A DNA stretch of 60,644 bases from Gemmatimonadota bacterium (GCA_029262175.1 JAJCZV010000152.1:1-60644), one strand, 5' to 3'. Shown: positions 35,414 to 44,007, counted from the first letter of the stretch. The notes: generated by a model from the letters alone, not told the origin. Numbers and translations are program-made.

Positions 35414-35836
35414 GTGGCGTCGAAGAAGCGGTTGGCGAACCTTGAGCGGAAGGTGGCAGATCTCCAGCCGGGGGGATGCGAGCTGTGCAGGCCGGGTAGA
35501 GAGCCGATCGCGGTTACACGCGAGGAGATTTGCGCGCTCGCCCTTGGCACTTGTCCGCGGTGCGGCCGCCGATTCGACCTGGGATTCTGCGCCGAGCTGT
35601 CAGCACCGACGGTCGTCGGTGCCATCGATCGGTGTCACGCGTCGGTACTGGACGGCAAGATGTGCTTCACGTTTGCCATATCAGGCGCGGGAGGCCCCGG
35701 GCCGCCAGACGGTTTCGTCGACCCGACCGCCGACTGGAGCCCTGGACGTGAGGGTGAGTATGAAGCCTCGCGGGCCGAACGTCGTGCGGCCCGCGAGGCT
35801 CGCTGCGACGCATGCCCGCGCTCCTGGGCGCATTAG
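35414..35836 (+). CDS. Cysteine-rich protein, possibly truncated by the IS remnant
   Basis: A GTG at 35414, two bases after the previous stop, opens a 140-residue frame with a helix (LANLERKVADL), then CELC and CPRCGRRFDLGFC, suggesting a zinc ribbon. The last residues overlap the start of the IS110-type remnant, so the C-terminus may be fused or lost by insertion. No family recognised. Confidence 0.5.
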   Translation: MASKKRLANLERKVADLQPGGCELCRPGREPIAVTREEICALALGTCPRCGRRFDLGFCAELSAPTVVGAIDRCHASVLDGKMCFTFAISGAGGPGPPDGFVDPTADWSPGREGEYEASRAERRAAREARCDACPRSWAH

Positions 35837-36312
35837 AGGAGATCGAGTCGCTCAAGCACAAGGCCGATTCCATCCAAAAACAGCTCACTCGCCTCGCCGA
35901 GCACATGCCCGCCGCCAAACAACTCATGACCGTGCCCGGTATCGGCGTCCTCACCGCCACCGCGCTCGTTGCCTTCGTCGGCGACCCGCACCGGTTCCGC
36001 AATGGACGCTGCTTCGCCGCCTATCTTGGACTCACACCACGCGAGCACTCCTCGGGACGGTCTCGTCGCTTGGGCCGGATGACCAAGCACGGTAACAGCT
36101 ATCTGCGCATGCTCCTCATCCACGGCGCCCGCTCCGCACTACGCGCCGGACACGCAACAGAAAAACCCGATGACCTCAGACGCTGGGCGCTACAGATCAA
36201 CGCGCGAAAGGGCTACAACGTCGCCGCCGTCGCCCTGGCCAATAAACTCGCGCGCGTCTGCTGGCGTGTGTGGCGCGATGAGCGACCGTTTCAGGTGCGA
36301 ACCGCCGCGTAA
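35812..36312 (+). pseudogene. Truncated IS110-family transposase
   Basis: Only the C-terminal half of a DEDD-type IS110/IS116 transposase is present. The Transposase_20 domain is recognisable: TVPGIGVLTATALVAFVGDP, then FAAYLGLTPREHSSG, then GNSYLRMLLIHGARSAL. The N-terminal RuvC-like catalytic domain is missing, so it cannot transpose alone. The 5' side is cut where the upstream Cys-rich gene ends. Its downstream 290 bases hold no gene and may be the element's right end. Confidence 0.85.
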
Positions 36313-36602
36313 ACCAACGAAACTGACTGATCGATCGATACGAAGAGGAGACGCTTTACGTACCTACCCAGCGAGCTGCATAGAGACGACACGACGATGG
36401 CGCACCGGTCTGACCGGCGCGGGGTCGAGCCGATAACAAGTCTGGCTTTCTGGAGCCGACCAATCGATTGGCTCCCCGCGCGCGAACTTCCATCGTGGCC
36501 AGGGCATAAATCGCCCACCTAAGGGCCGAAGATACGACTGCAGTCGACCTCTTTCGTCCTCGTTTCTACTTGCAGACCATTGAGGAGTCCAGATAGGACC
36601 TG
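36313..36602. other. Intergenic sequence after the IS110 remnant
   Basis: No reading frame of coding character was found. It may hold the right end of the former IS110 copy. A GATCGATCGAT palindromic stretch lies at about 36,331. IS110 ends are not inverted repeats, so the boundary cannot be fixed from this sequence alone. Confidence 0.35.
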
Positions 36603-37121
36603 TTATGCGCCGTTTCGCGCCTGGAACTCTAGGAATACGGTCCTGGCCGCCTCCACGAACACCCGCCTCAGTGCCGCGTCGTCACGGAGCCGATCACGAA
36701 GGGCCTTGCTGATCTCGAGTTGCACCCCGGCCCCTGCGCTTCCTCTATTACAGATGTTGCTAACGTCCGCACCTCCAAGGTGTGGCTCAGGCTCCCTAAC
36801 GTCGAACCCGCTGTCGGCAAGCGCCTCCCCGAGTCGATTGCGGAGATCCTCATGTCTCCCGCCGGGCATGACGAACTCCGTGTCGGTATCGCGATGACCG
36901 TGCAGAGCGAAGACGACCTCGGCCTTGCCGACCATCTCTAGGGCGCGCTGCTCGTCGTATCGATGGCTTGCCACGTGAAGATCTTGATGATTGCGACGTG
37001 GATGGCGTCCCTCGAAGGAGTACAAGGAGAAGTCATCATTCGCGATCGAATCTGCGAGCTCGGTTGTGAAAGGCTCGATCTTGCCACCATGTAACCTCGT
37101 GACGTCCTCGTGCGTCCCCAC
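36603..37121 (-). CDS. Poly-gamma-glutamate hydrolase family protein
   Basis: The GTG at 37121 after GGGAGG gives 172 residues. The chain has LHGGKIEPFTTELADSIA, DLHVASHRYDEQRAL, VVFALHGHRD, GGRHEDLRNRLGEAL, PHLGGADVSNICNR and GVQLEISKALRDRL. This is the full order of motifs in the zinc-dependent gamma-PGA hydrolase family (PF05908), known from Bacillus phages. It would cut poly-gamma-glutamate chains, a capsule polymer. The signal peptide is absent. In the island it may act against capsules, or have a cytoplasmic role not yet known. Confidence 0.85.
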   Translation of the reverse strand: MGTHEDVTRLHGGKIEPFTTELADSIANDDFSLYSFEGRHPRRNHQDLHVASHRYDEQRALEMVGKAEVVFALHGHRDTDTEFVMPGGRHEDLRNRLGEALADSGFDVREPEPHLGGADVSNICNRGSAGAGVQLEISKALRDRLRDDAALRRVFVEAARTVFLEFQARNGA

Positions 37122-37147
37122 GTCTCCCTCCCATCCCTCGTGAGATG

Positions 37148-37182
37148 AAAAAAGCCCCCGAGCGGAGCTTCCGCCGGGGGCT
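37148..37182 (-). terminator. Intrinsic terminator after the DUF4365 gene
   Basis: Read on the minus strand, a GCCCCCG/CGGGGGC stem with inner pairing CGGA/TCCG is followed by six T residues. It lies between the DUF4365 gene and the gamma-PGA hydrolase start, so it ends the rightward-lying leftward transcript. Confidence 0.85.
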
Positions 37183-37370
37183 CAGACTGTCCCTCTGGCT
37201 CACAAGGTAGACGACCGCCGATGACGGCTCAACCTCTTACACCTCGGAATCCTCGCCCTAGAAGTCCTTGGCGGTTGCTCCCCGTGTACCACGATTCGGC
37301 CTCCACACCGCCACCACCGGCTGCCTAAGGAGTCGGGCACGCGAGGGGGGGAGGTGTGGACGCCCAATCT

Positions 37371-38342
37371 TCAAGAGCCCCCCCCGGTAATAGCCCCGCC
37401 GAACCTGTCCCAAAGATCGGGACGGGGGCCCTCCGCAAGATATTCGATTCCTTGGATCGCGCCCAAAAGGCAGCGCGGGGGAATCCTCGTTGCGCCTAGC
37501 ATTGCTTCGATTCGCGATCCGACGTTAGGAACGTAAGCAAGGAGATCGATGACCAGTTCGGCCCGGGTCGTGGCGTCCTCAAGTATGAGTTCGGAAATGG
37601 CGCTGATAACGTTTGCCAGTTCAGAATCTGTTAGCGTCGCTAGAGTGCTAGAGAGCTTGTCCTGCTGAGCAGGTGTCACACCAGGGTAGTACCACGACAG
37701 TCTATAACCTGCGTCGGCCACATCCTGCCAATCAGAATCGGCATCACGGAAGACCGATATCAGGTGGAGCCACTCAGCTTCCCGATCAGGGTTGACTTCC
37801 AAGCTAGGGACTGCGAGCGGCGTCTCATGCGGTTCAGGGGATTGCAGAAGCCCCTTGGTATCCTCCAGCGTCCGTCGCCGATACAAGAAGTCAGGTGCAA
37901 TCGGCGCGATTCGATGCTGGAGTGCCTCTGGTGAAAACTCATTCTCGGCACAGATATCAGCACTGAGAGAATAGGGGCCCTGGACGATCCGCTCATCCGT
38001 TGATTCCTCGCTGAGATTAAACCAAGCGGCCCGTTCAGCGTTGGGATCAACGACGATCGCTAACATAAGAAACGGACAACGAGCCCAGTATGCGTAATGG
38101 TTCTGATCGGATTTGAAGGTGAAGCGGACTCCGCCATTCCCGATGAACGACGTTCCGGCCTTTATCTGGACTCCGATAAACACACCTGTGGCGACGTTAT
38201 CGTCCAAGACCTCGATAAATCCGTCGATGCCCACATCCTGCACTGGTAAGGCCCGAAAGCTCATCCGCGCATGGGCACACACTCGCTCAACATGGGCGAC
38301 GCCAAGTCGTTCTGTTAGCGCCGTGGCCCCTAGCCTCGTCAT
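37371..38342 (-). CDS. DUF4365 protein, PD-(D/E)XK nuclease-like
   Basis: An ATG at 38342 with a GGAGAAGGGAAG ribosome site gives 323 residues. The N-terminal 130 residues match DUF4365: LGVAHVERVCAHARMSFR, then DVGIDGFIEVLD and GVFIGVQIKAG. The Asp...Glu and Gln-x-Lys triad fits the PD-(D/E)XK nuclease fold. The C-terminal 180 residues are helical and unassigned. The gene's base composition is lower in GC than the flanks. DUF4365 proteins often occur in defence islands; whether this one cuts DNA is untested. Confidence 0.75.
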   Translation of the reverse strand: MTRLGATALTERLGVAHVERVCAHARMSFRALPVQDVGIDGFIEVLDDNVATGVFIGVQIKAGTSFIGNGGVRFTFKSDQNHYAYWARCPFLMLAIVVDPNAERAAWFNLSEESTDERIVQGPYSLSADICAENEFSPEALQHRIAPIAPDFLYRRRTLEDTKGLLQSPEPHETPLAVPSLEVNPDREAEWLHLISVFRDADSDWQDVADAGYRLSWYYPGVTPAQQDKLSSTLATLTDSELANVISAISELILEDATTRAELVIDLLAYVPNVGSRIEAMLGATRIPPRCLLGAIQGIEYLAEGPRPDLWDRFGGAITGGGS

Positions 38343-38422
38343 CGGTTCTTCCCTTCTCCCAAGGCGGCAGCCCTATCCGACCATGCCAACGGGTGACGCT
38401 CAACGCTACGCCAGACGAGTCT

Positions 38423-39259
38423 CTACTCAGGCTCAAAGCCCTCTAGATGTGGACGATGTCGTACGCGGATCTCAACGATAGTGGCCTCATCATCGTAGAA
38501 GAGCATTTCCTCGGGATCGAACTCAAACGGTGGGTGATGGTGATGAAGGAGCCGGTGATGATAGGGGCACACTACGACCACATTGTGATAGGACGTTAGA
38601 TTCTGATACTCGCTGTCGTCCACCTGCCCGTGTTCCGCTCGGGCGCTCACCTCGGCCAACCCCTCGATGTGATGGGCCTCCACATAATACTGGCCGTTCC
38701 CAATCGGGATCCTTGGGCACTCGGGATCCCTCGGATCGCAGAACTGACATCGGTAGTCGTACTCTTCCTTTATCGCCCGAGCCAGCGCACCGTTTCGCTT
38801 CCGGCGCAAAGCCTCGTGAAGCTCCATCTCCAGCGACTCACGCATCTGCTCAAGCCGCTGCTTGAAGAATCCAGACGGGCGGTCCGGCGGCGCGGGAGCG
38901 TCATCTGGTCGCGCTTCCGTGCGGTTCTTCTTCCACTCCTCAAACGCCTGAAGCCATTCCGTTGGGGGGTGCTCTGCGAGCCTCCAACCCTCGGGCGACA
39001 GTCTCCAGATTCCGGTCTCGCCTTGCTCAATGGCTTCGTACCCCTCGATCAGCTTGTAGCGACTCCATTCAACAGTAGACCGCCATTGATCACGGCCTTG
39101 ATCGGTGGTTCTGTTTCGTTCTTCACCCGTGAGTCCGAGCCGGTCGGCGAGAGCGTCCAACAACTCGTCTCTCTGCCGATCAATCTCCCCACCCCGGTCG
39201 GCGATGAACCGAACTAATGGCAAGAAGAGTTCTTCCTGTGTGATAGCTGCATAAGTCAT
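38423..39259 (-). CDS. HNH restriction endonuclease with Mrr-like N-terminal winged helix
   Basis: The 278-residue product has an N-terminal domain like Mrr_N (LPLVRFIADRGGEIDRQRDELLDALADRLGL and the GIWRLSPEG wing). The C-terminal half is an HNH nuclease: CQFCDPRDPEC, VEAHHIEGL and NVVVVCPYHHRLLHH, with the paired Cys and HH catalytic residues. It lies 21 bases after a methyltransferase stop, on the same strand. That makes a type II-like restriction partner most likely; a type IV role cutting modified DNA is the alternative. Confidence 0.85.
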   Translation of the reverse strand: MTYAAITQEELFLPLVRFIADRGGEIDRQRDELLDALADRLGLTGEERNRTTDQGRDQWRSTVEWSRYKLIEGYEAIEQGETGIWRLSPEGWRLAEHPPTEWLQAFEEWKKNRTEARPDDAPAPPDRPSGFFKQRLEQMRESLEMELHEALRRKRNGALARAIKEEYDYRCQFCDPRDPECPRIPIGNGQYYVEAHHIEGLAEVSARAEHGQVDDSEYQNLTSYHNVVVVCPYHHRLLHHHHPPFEFDPEEMLFYDDEATIVEIRVRHRPHLEGFEPE

Positions 39260-39280
39260 GTGAACGCCTACAGAATCAGA

Positions 39281-40447
39281 TCATTCGCGAAGCCGGACGT
39301 AGTAGAGGAACTCGGTCGTGACATCCCCTTTGTACTTACGCTCTTCGTTATCGCTGTCGGCCCTGTACCGCTTGTAGGTCCGGCCAACCCGCTGATAGGT
39401 ACTTGAGACACCCGCCGCCTTGAAAACCCTCTCGATGTCAGCCTCGGGGATGATCCCCTCGTTGTTGTAACTCAACAATACATGGGTAGCGTCCGTGCGT
39501 TCTAGCAACCGCTGAAGCGCAGGGACGCAAGTCGCCCGCCTAGACCAGTCGGACTTTTTGTGCTCATCGGTAGTCAGGCCGGTCTTCCCACGAAGTTCGG
39601 GTACATTATCAAACCATCCTTCGGCGATTATCTCGGGAACGTGATAGTAGCCGCAGTATTGGCGGGTGTTGTACGGAGGATCCAGGTAGAGCAGATCGTA
39701 ATGACCCAGATCGCTCACAAGCTCGTTCACGTCTCCCTGGAAAGCACGGCACTCCAGCGTTTCTGATGGGACCACATCAGGGAGGGGTAGGACGATCGGA
39801 CGCAGCGCGTTGGACTGCCAGGTCTTCACAAACGCTGCGTACACTCCGGTGGTATTGGCACGGGCGTCGGCGGCTTCAAGCAGGGACGCTAAGAGAAGGT
39901 AGTACTCTTCCTCCGTGATCGTTCCTCCTTCTAGCCACCCATGCAGGCACGTCCTGATGGCGTCGATGCGCTGACCGTTCTCCTCGGTGAAGTACATCCG
40001 ATCCCCGTCCGTCGGGTCAGGGGCGGCGCTAAACTCTTCGGTGATGAACGAGGTCGTCGGCGGGAGCACCGTATCGAGGTAAACGAGAGCTTCCTCAAGG
40101 GACCTGGCGTTGCTGGGCGGCCCTCCAAACAAGTCCCCTTGACCTTGAAACCGCGATTCTACTCGGTTGCCGAACGCGGCTTCAGAACGTGCTCGTTGAA
40201 AGGGCTCGTCTCGCCCTAGGCCCAACAGTGGCGGGTAGCCGTTCGCGACCACATAGGCTCTTTGGAAGACGTAGCTCGATGAGAGGATGTCGCAGGAATC
40301 AACGGCGAATCCTCGCGACTTCAAGTAGCTGCCCACTGATGCAGTCCCCGCAAACGCATCGAGGGCGCGGCCTTCACGAATCCCCATCTCGTCCAGGAAA
40401 CTCCCGATGAACGAGAGCAGCTTGGTCTTGTTGCCGATGTATCTCAC
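39281..40447 (-). CDS. D12-class adenine-N6 DNA methyltransferase
   Basis: A GTG at 40447 gives 388 residues opening RYIGNKTKLLSFI (motif X), then DAFAGTASVGSYLKSRG (motif I) and LYLDPPYNTRQY (motif IV DPPY). A long target-recognition stretch lies in between. This is the D12/Dam-like permuted order of adenine-N6 methyltransferases. It should protect host DNA at the site cleaved by the adjacent HNH endonuclease. The recognition sequence cannot be read from the protein. Confidence 0.9.
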   Translation of the reverse strand: MRYIGNKTKLLSFIGSFLDEMGIREGRALDAFAGTASVGSYLKSRGFAVDSCDILSSSYVFQRAYVVANGYPPLLGLGRDEPFQRARSEAAFGNRVESRFQGQGDLFGGPPSNARSLEEALVYLDTVLPPTTSFITEEFSAAPDPTDGDRMYFTEENGQRIDAIRTCLHGWLEGGTITEEEYYLLLASLLEAADARANTTGVYAAFVKTWQSNALRPIVLPLPDVVPSETLECRAFQGDVNELVSDLGHYDLLYLDPPYNTRQYCGYYHVPEIIAEGWFDNVPELRGKTGLTTDEHKKSDWSRRATCVPALQRLLERTDATHVLLSYNNEGIIPEADIERVFKAAGVSSTYQRVGRTYKRYRADSDNEERKYKGDVTTEFLYYVRLRE

Positions 40448-40618
40448 ACGCCTCCCCTGTTGTAAGCAGCGAGCAATGAGATCAAGACGAAGCCTCCTCT
40501 CGCGTCGGTAACCCTGGATCTCGTAGCCCCGGAGGCAACGGAATGGGCGTGATCAATCGTCGGTGCGGTTAGTACGTTCCCACGCACCTATTCCTAGCGT
40601 GGCGTCACCCCGATCAGT

Positions 40619-41032
40619 TCAGCTTTGGGCATTGCATACCGGGCAGACGTAGGCTGTCCTCATTAGGCGAGAAAAGCGAATCAGCTTCCGGTGCGAATCC
40701 CAGCAGCCCGTGCAGAAGGGCCCGCGCTCCTCTCCATCCCCTTCAGTCAACCGGTAACTCCCAGCCTTGAACTCAACACGTCCCTTCAGGCTCAAGACTT
40801 CGGTCAGCCTTGCTATCTCTGCCTTCAGGTCGCGGTTCTCCGCATCTAGCTCAAAACTAGATTGCTGCGCTTCCAAGAGGCTCTGTATCAGGGGAATGTT
40901 GTCCACCTTTTGGGCCAGCCTTACAGCCACCTGAAAGACTCGATGACACTCACTCCATCCTCCTCTCCGCTCTTCCCCCCGGCCGTCGCGTCTGGCCCAG
41001 GGTGCAGCAGTGCCCAGAGTGCTGCTACCCAT
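40619..41032 (-). CDS. Coiled-coil / zinc-ribbon protein
   Basis: The 137-residue frame has a low-confidence N-terminus; the coding character begins near residue 30. Residues about 58-82 form a heptad-rich helix (FELDAENRDLKAEIARLTEVL). The C-terminus is a zinc ribbon, CTGC then CPVCNAQS, enclosing SHRKLIRFSRL. No enzymatic motif is seen. It may be a DNA-binding or adaptor protein for the genes upstream (41.1-43.0 kb). Confidence 0.55.
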   Translation of the reverse strand: MGSSTLGTAAPWARRDGRGEERRGGWSECHRVFQVAVRLAQKVDNIPLIQSLLEAQQSSFELDAENRDLKAEIARLTEVLSLKGRVEFKAGSYRLTEGDGEERGPFCTGCWDSHRKLIRFSRLMRTAYVCPVCNAQS

Positions 41033-41071
41033 AGCTCCGGTTGCCAGCCTTGATCAGACCGCGCAGTCCGA

Positions 41072-41545
41072 TTAGTCCCCCTCCGAGAAGTCCGCATGTT
41101 TCAGTGATCCCTCAGACCGCTGCATCTGAGTGAACCGCTCCATGCCCGGCGTGAGGTCGTACTCGATCAACCAATAGTTCGATATGGCGCGGTCCAGGAG
41201 GTCGATGGCCTCTTGACGGAGGTCGAGAGTGACGGCCTGAGGCTGTCCCGGTGTGTGGTGCTTCAGCGTGTTTCTGGCGCGATTTGCCCGCTCGCCAAAA
41301 ACCTTCGCACCCACTTGGTCCCCGAACAATGACTCGTGGATTCTGGCCGATGCCTCATTCAACTCGTCAAAGGAGTTCTTGATGCCAGCTTCCCGCAAAA
41401 GCTGGCCGAGTATTTCCTCAGCGGCCCCCGCGAGCGTAATGGCGGAGAAAAGGTCCTCCTCCTCAAAGAACAGACGGAGGGCAGTGTCCAGTTGGCTAGT
41501 GGCGATGGGGAGCTTCTCGTACGTGGCCTCGCCGTCTGAAGTCAC
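41072..41545 (-). CDS. HEPN-like protein, candidate RNase toxin
   Basis: The 157-residue product is mostly helical. AITLAGAAEEILGQLLREAG resembles the first HEPN helix pair, and ERANRARNTLKHHT contains an R-x4-H motif, the usual catalytic signature of HEPN RNases. Its start codon overlaps the stop of a 46-residue gene (ATGA). This overlap and size pattern resembles toxin-antitoxin pairs, but the small partner is not recognisable. Family assignment is inference from motif and helical pattern only. Confidence 0.5.
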   Translation of the reverse strand: MTSDGEATYEKLPIATSQLDTALRLFFEEEDLFSAITLAGAAEEILGQLLREAGIKNSFDELNEASARIHESLFGDQVGAKVFGERANRARNTLKHHTPGQPQAVTLDLRQEAIDLLDRAISNYWLIEYDLTPGMERFTQMQRSEGSLKHADFSEGD

Positions 41546-41682
41546 GTTCTCCGCGCCAGGAGATGAGAGACCTTCGGACGCTGCTTCTCCGTCGTCTCGT
41601 TGAATGTCTTAGTCGTCTCGTGAAGGGCCTCAACAGCATCACTGCCGGACCACTGGCCTACCGGGATTCCGCCCTTGCTCAT
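41542..41682 (-). CDS. 46-residue protein overlapping the HEPN-like gene
   Basis: The ATG at 41682 starts MSKGGIPVGQWSGSDAVEAL and continues through a charged helix (HETTKTFNETTEKQRPK). The open frame extends upstream to 41760 without a better start. It overlaps the HEPN-like start by four bases, so translation is probably coupled. It could be an antitoxin or a specificity partner. No homolog is recognised. Confidence 0.5.
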   Translation of the reverse strand: MSKGGIPVGQWSGSDAVEALHETTKTFNETTEKQRPKVSHLLARRT

Positions 41683-41852
41683 TCTCGCTCTCTCCGGGCC
41701 GTTTGGGTTCGCTGGGAGTCGCCGAAGGGCTCCATCGCCGATGGGTGAGTCACGAACCAAGCTGCCAGCAGTTCGTGACGCGATCTCGATGTCCTCTACC
41801 TCTGTGAAGATCGCACCGAAACAAGGTATCGCCTTAGAGCCTCGGTTCTGGT

Positions 41853-42668
41853 TTACTTGCCCACTTGGGCTTCGTCGGTGACCTGGGGTGTCGTGACAGA
41901 GAAGTCACAGTCCCAGGGGTGATACAGATGAACCGGGAACCAGTCGGGGCGATCTCCCTCCTGCTCGTACCGCTCCCAGTCAGGACCCTTGATCATGAGA
42001 CATCGCCAATCAACCTGACGATCTTCATCGGACAGCGACTCGGGCCAAGCCACATGGGGCTCGCCGTTGATCGGCACCAGAGATTCGCGGTCAACGTGGA
42101 CCAGTGTATAGTTGTTCGCGAAGATTCCGAACCCCGCAACAAGCGGCCAAAGCCTCTCCGTTACATGAACCCAAATGATCTTCCGGTCTAGGTCCCCCAG
42201 GTGCCTGAAGGGACCTCGTCCAAACAGACTGCCATCGATCACGACTCGCTCAGTCGTCGTCTGCCCGTGCGACACAATCGTACTCTGCATCTGATCGTCC
42301 GGGGCCATCGACCAGATTAGGTACTTGTTGCCGAATAGTGTCGTCGCTTCGTCTCCTTCGTGGAGCGCGGGGTAGGAGTTACGACCCCCGATGCAGAGCG
42401 TTGGATGAGGATCACGCTGATCAAGGTCCGAGATCGTCACGAGTACCCGAAAGTGGCCGATCTCCTCAGGTCGGCACTCCTTCACGAGATCGATCACGAG
42501 GCCCGCTCTGCGGAGGGGTCTCTCGCACATTTGAAGGAACTCGATCCGAGCAAGGTCCGGTTGGGCGAGTTCAGCGTGCGATTCCGCCGCCTTGTTGACA
42601 GCCGGACCAATCCACGGGAGGCCCTCGATTAAGCCCCTCAGCCACCATTGGCGTTGATACCAGCGCAT
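41853..42668 (-). CDS. Hypothetical protein
   Basis: The 271-residue product starts at an ATG at 42668, opening RWYQRQWWLRGLIEGLPWI, a tryptophan-rich amphipathic start. The rest looks globular and mixed alpha/beta with no motif that can be named. Two His/Asp-containing stretches (SHGQTTTERVVIDG and VHVDRESLVPINGE) are not diagnostic. It is 170 bases upstream of the 46-residue gene and on the same strand, so it may belong to the same unit. Confidence 0.6.
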   Translation of the reverse strand: MRWYQRQWWLRGLIEGLPWIGPAVNKAAESHAELAQPDLARIEFLQMCERPLRRAGLVIDLVKECRPEEIGHFRVLVTISDLDQRDPHPTLCIGGRNSYPALHEGDEATTLFGNKYLIWSMAPDDQMQSTIVSHGQTTTERVVIDGSLFGRGPFRHLGDLDRKIIWVHVTERLWPLVAGFGIFANNYTLVHVDRESLVPINGEPHVAWPESLSDEDRQVDWRCLMIKGPDWERYEQEGDRPDWFPVHLYHPWDCDFSVTTPQVTDEAQVGK

Positions 42669-42752
42669 CAGTTGTTACCAGGGTCTCGTGGGGCGTCGTC
42701 CGATTCCAATACCTAGGACCAGTCCCTCGGGCAAGTATCTGGACACGCAGGC

Positions 42753-43028
42753 TTACTCGTATGCGTAGCTACCGTCCGGCTTCACGTAAGCCTCCGCGAC
42801 TTTCTTCGCTTCGTCCGCGAGTCCGAGTTCATCATTCACCCAGCGCCACGTCTCCTGTATGAGTTTATACGTTCCTCGCTTCCCTTTGTACTCTGAGCCG
42901 TAGCTGGTGAAGAAGTCGTTTCGATTCAGGTGGTCTGCGAGCTCCTCGCCGGACATGCGCATCTTGTTCTCTGCGAGAAACGCCCCCAACCGCCAGACGT
43001 AGAGCTTCTTTTCATTCATCCGAGTCAC
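42753..43028 (-). CDS. Small hypothetical protein
   Basis: A GTG at 43028, seven bases after AAAGGAGG, gives 91 residues; the next ATG is three codons later. The chain is charged and helical with KLYVWRLGAFLAENKMRM and ELADHLNRNDFFTSYG. It ends YVKPDGSYAYE. This looks like a small winged-helix-type protein, but no family could be named. It may be the first gene of the leftward cluster. Confidence 0.6.
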   Translation of the reverse strand: MTRMNEKKLYVWRLGAFLAENKMRMSGEELADHLNRNDFFTSYGSEYKGKRGTYKLIQETWRWVNDELGLADEAKKVAEAYVKPDGSYAYE

Positions 43029-43070
43029 GCACGAACCTCCTTTGATGGACTGCGGTCTACTTTCCAGTGT

Positions 43071-43322
43071 GTGTCCACAGCCACCGCCCCGGAAAGAGCC
43101 CACAGAGATGCATGCACGCATTCTCAGGGGGCTACGTGCGACCAGTGCGGCGCTTCGTTTGAGCCCACGCGCTCGTGGTCGCGCTTCTGTGGCGCCGATT
43201 GCCGGCTAGCGTTCTGGCGCGAGGCCCGCCGTCGAGGCGCTGAGAGCGCGAGCGTCAGGAAGGTCCCGACGCGGCCACTGCCTACCCCCTCTGGGATGTT
43301 GTGGTTACGGAAAAACGGCTAA
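43071..43322 (+). CDS. Small CxxC...CxxxC zinc-finger protein
   Basis: A GTG at 43071 opens 83 residues containing CDQCGASFEPTRSWSRFCGADC followed by the basic helix RLAFWREARRRG. This arrangement of Cys-x2-Cys and Cys-x3-Cys is common in small phage and mobile-element zinc proteins. The start is uncertain and the ribosome site weak. It runs divergently from the 42.8-kb gene. Confidence 0.45.
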   Translation: MSTATAPERAHRDACTHSQGATCDQCGASFEPTRSWSRFCGADCRLAFWREARRRGAESASVRKVPTRPLPTPSGMLWLRKNG

Positions 43323-43443
43323 CTATGTCCCCTGTCGGAGAGGTAGTGCCGCCGCTCGTCGGGTCGGCGGCTCCGCAGTGAGGGCAGGCGTCGGCGGTGC
43401 TGCTTGCCATACCTCCGCACTCGCGGCATGTCAGAACTACCAT
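43282..43443 (-). CDS. Small zinc-ribbon protein
   Basis: An ATG at 43443 after GAGGGGGAAGG gives 53 residues: TCRECGGMASSTADACPHCG is a four-Cys zinc ribbon, followed by a disordered tail. Its 3' end overlaps the convergent zinc-finger gene. The function is unknown. Confidence 0.55.
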   Translation of the reverse strand: MVVLTCRECGGMASSTADACPHCGAADPTSGGTTSPTGDIVSRFSVTTTSQRG

Positions 43444-43807
43444 GAGCACCTTCCCCCTCGCTCGCCCTGCGAACAATCCATTTTGGTTCTCCCTCGTCGG
43501 GAGTGGGATCCTGACGTACAAGGTGAACATAAGACTTCCGGCGATGACGGAAGTGCCGCTAGCCTCAGTCGTGAAATCGGCGAAGAAGAGCGAAGTGGTC
43601 CTCCGGTGCGGCCCCGCCGGAGAGAAAGAAGGCTACACCGTGACGGCCTTTGAGGTCGAGTTCGAGGCGCCGCTTCCGGTATGTGATCGATCTGAGGTCC
43701 TGGAAATCGAGGGGCAGTTGTGCCAACAGATCGAACGTGCCGGCGTGGGTGCGCGGAGTGCGTTGTTCGTCCCTGTGGATGCGGTACGAGGTCACGCGGA
43801 GAGTTGA
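43442..43807 (+). CDS. Possible hypothetical protein
   Basis: An ATG at 43442 or a later one at 43544 opens a frame to 43807. The second half has alternating beta-like character (GYTVTAFEVEFEAPLPVCD), which argues for real coding. No family or ribosome site of note was recognised, and overlapping frames on the minus strand are also open, so this is a weak call. Confidence 0.35.
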   Translation: MSTFPLARPANNPFWFSLVGSGILTYKVNIRLPAMTEVPLASVVKSAKKSEVVLRCGPAGEKEGYTVTAFEVEFEAPLPVCDRSEVLEIEGQLCQQIERAGVGARSALFVPVDAVRGHAES

Positions 43808-44007
43808 CGACAGGCTGCAAACCGAACGCGTACGACTCGGACATGTCGGTGGCTGCGGGGCTGGCTATCCCGGTGTCTGAGGGACCGAGACTGACGAATC
43901 GGCCTACCTTTCGGTAATTGACCACAGCCCTTTCTCTGTGCTCAAGCTTCAGACTAGCTTGGTCGTCCCAAGTGATTGAGCCCGCTTAGGCGGAGCAGGA
44001 AGTACAG

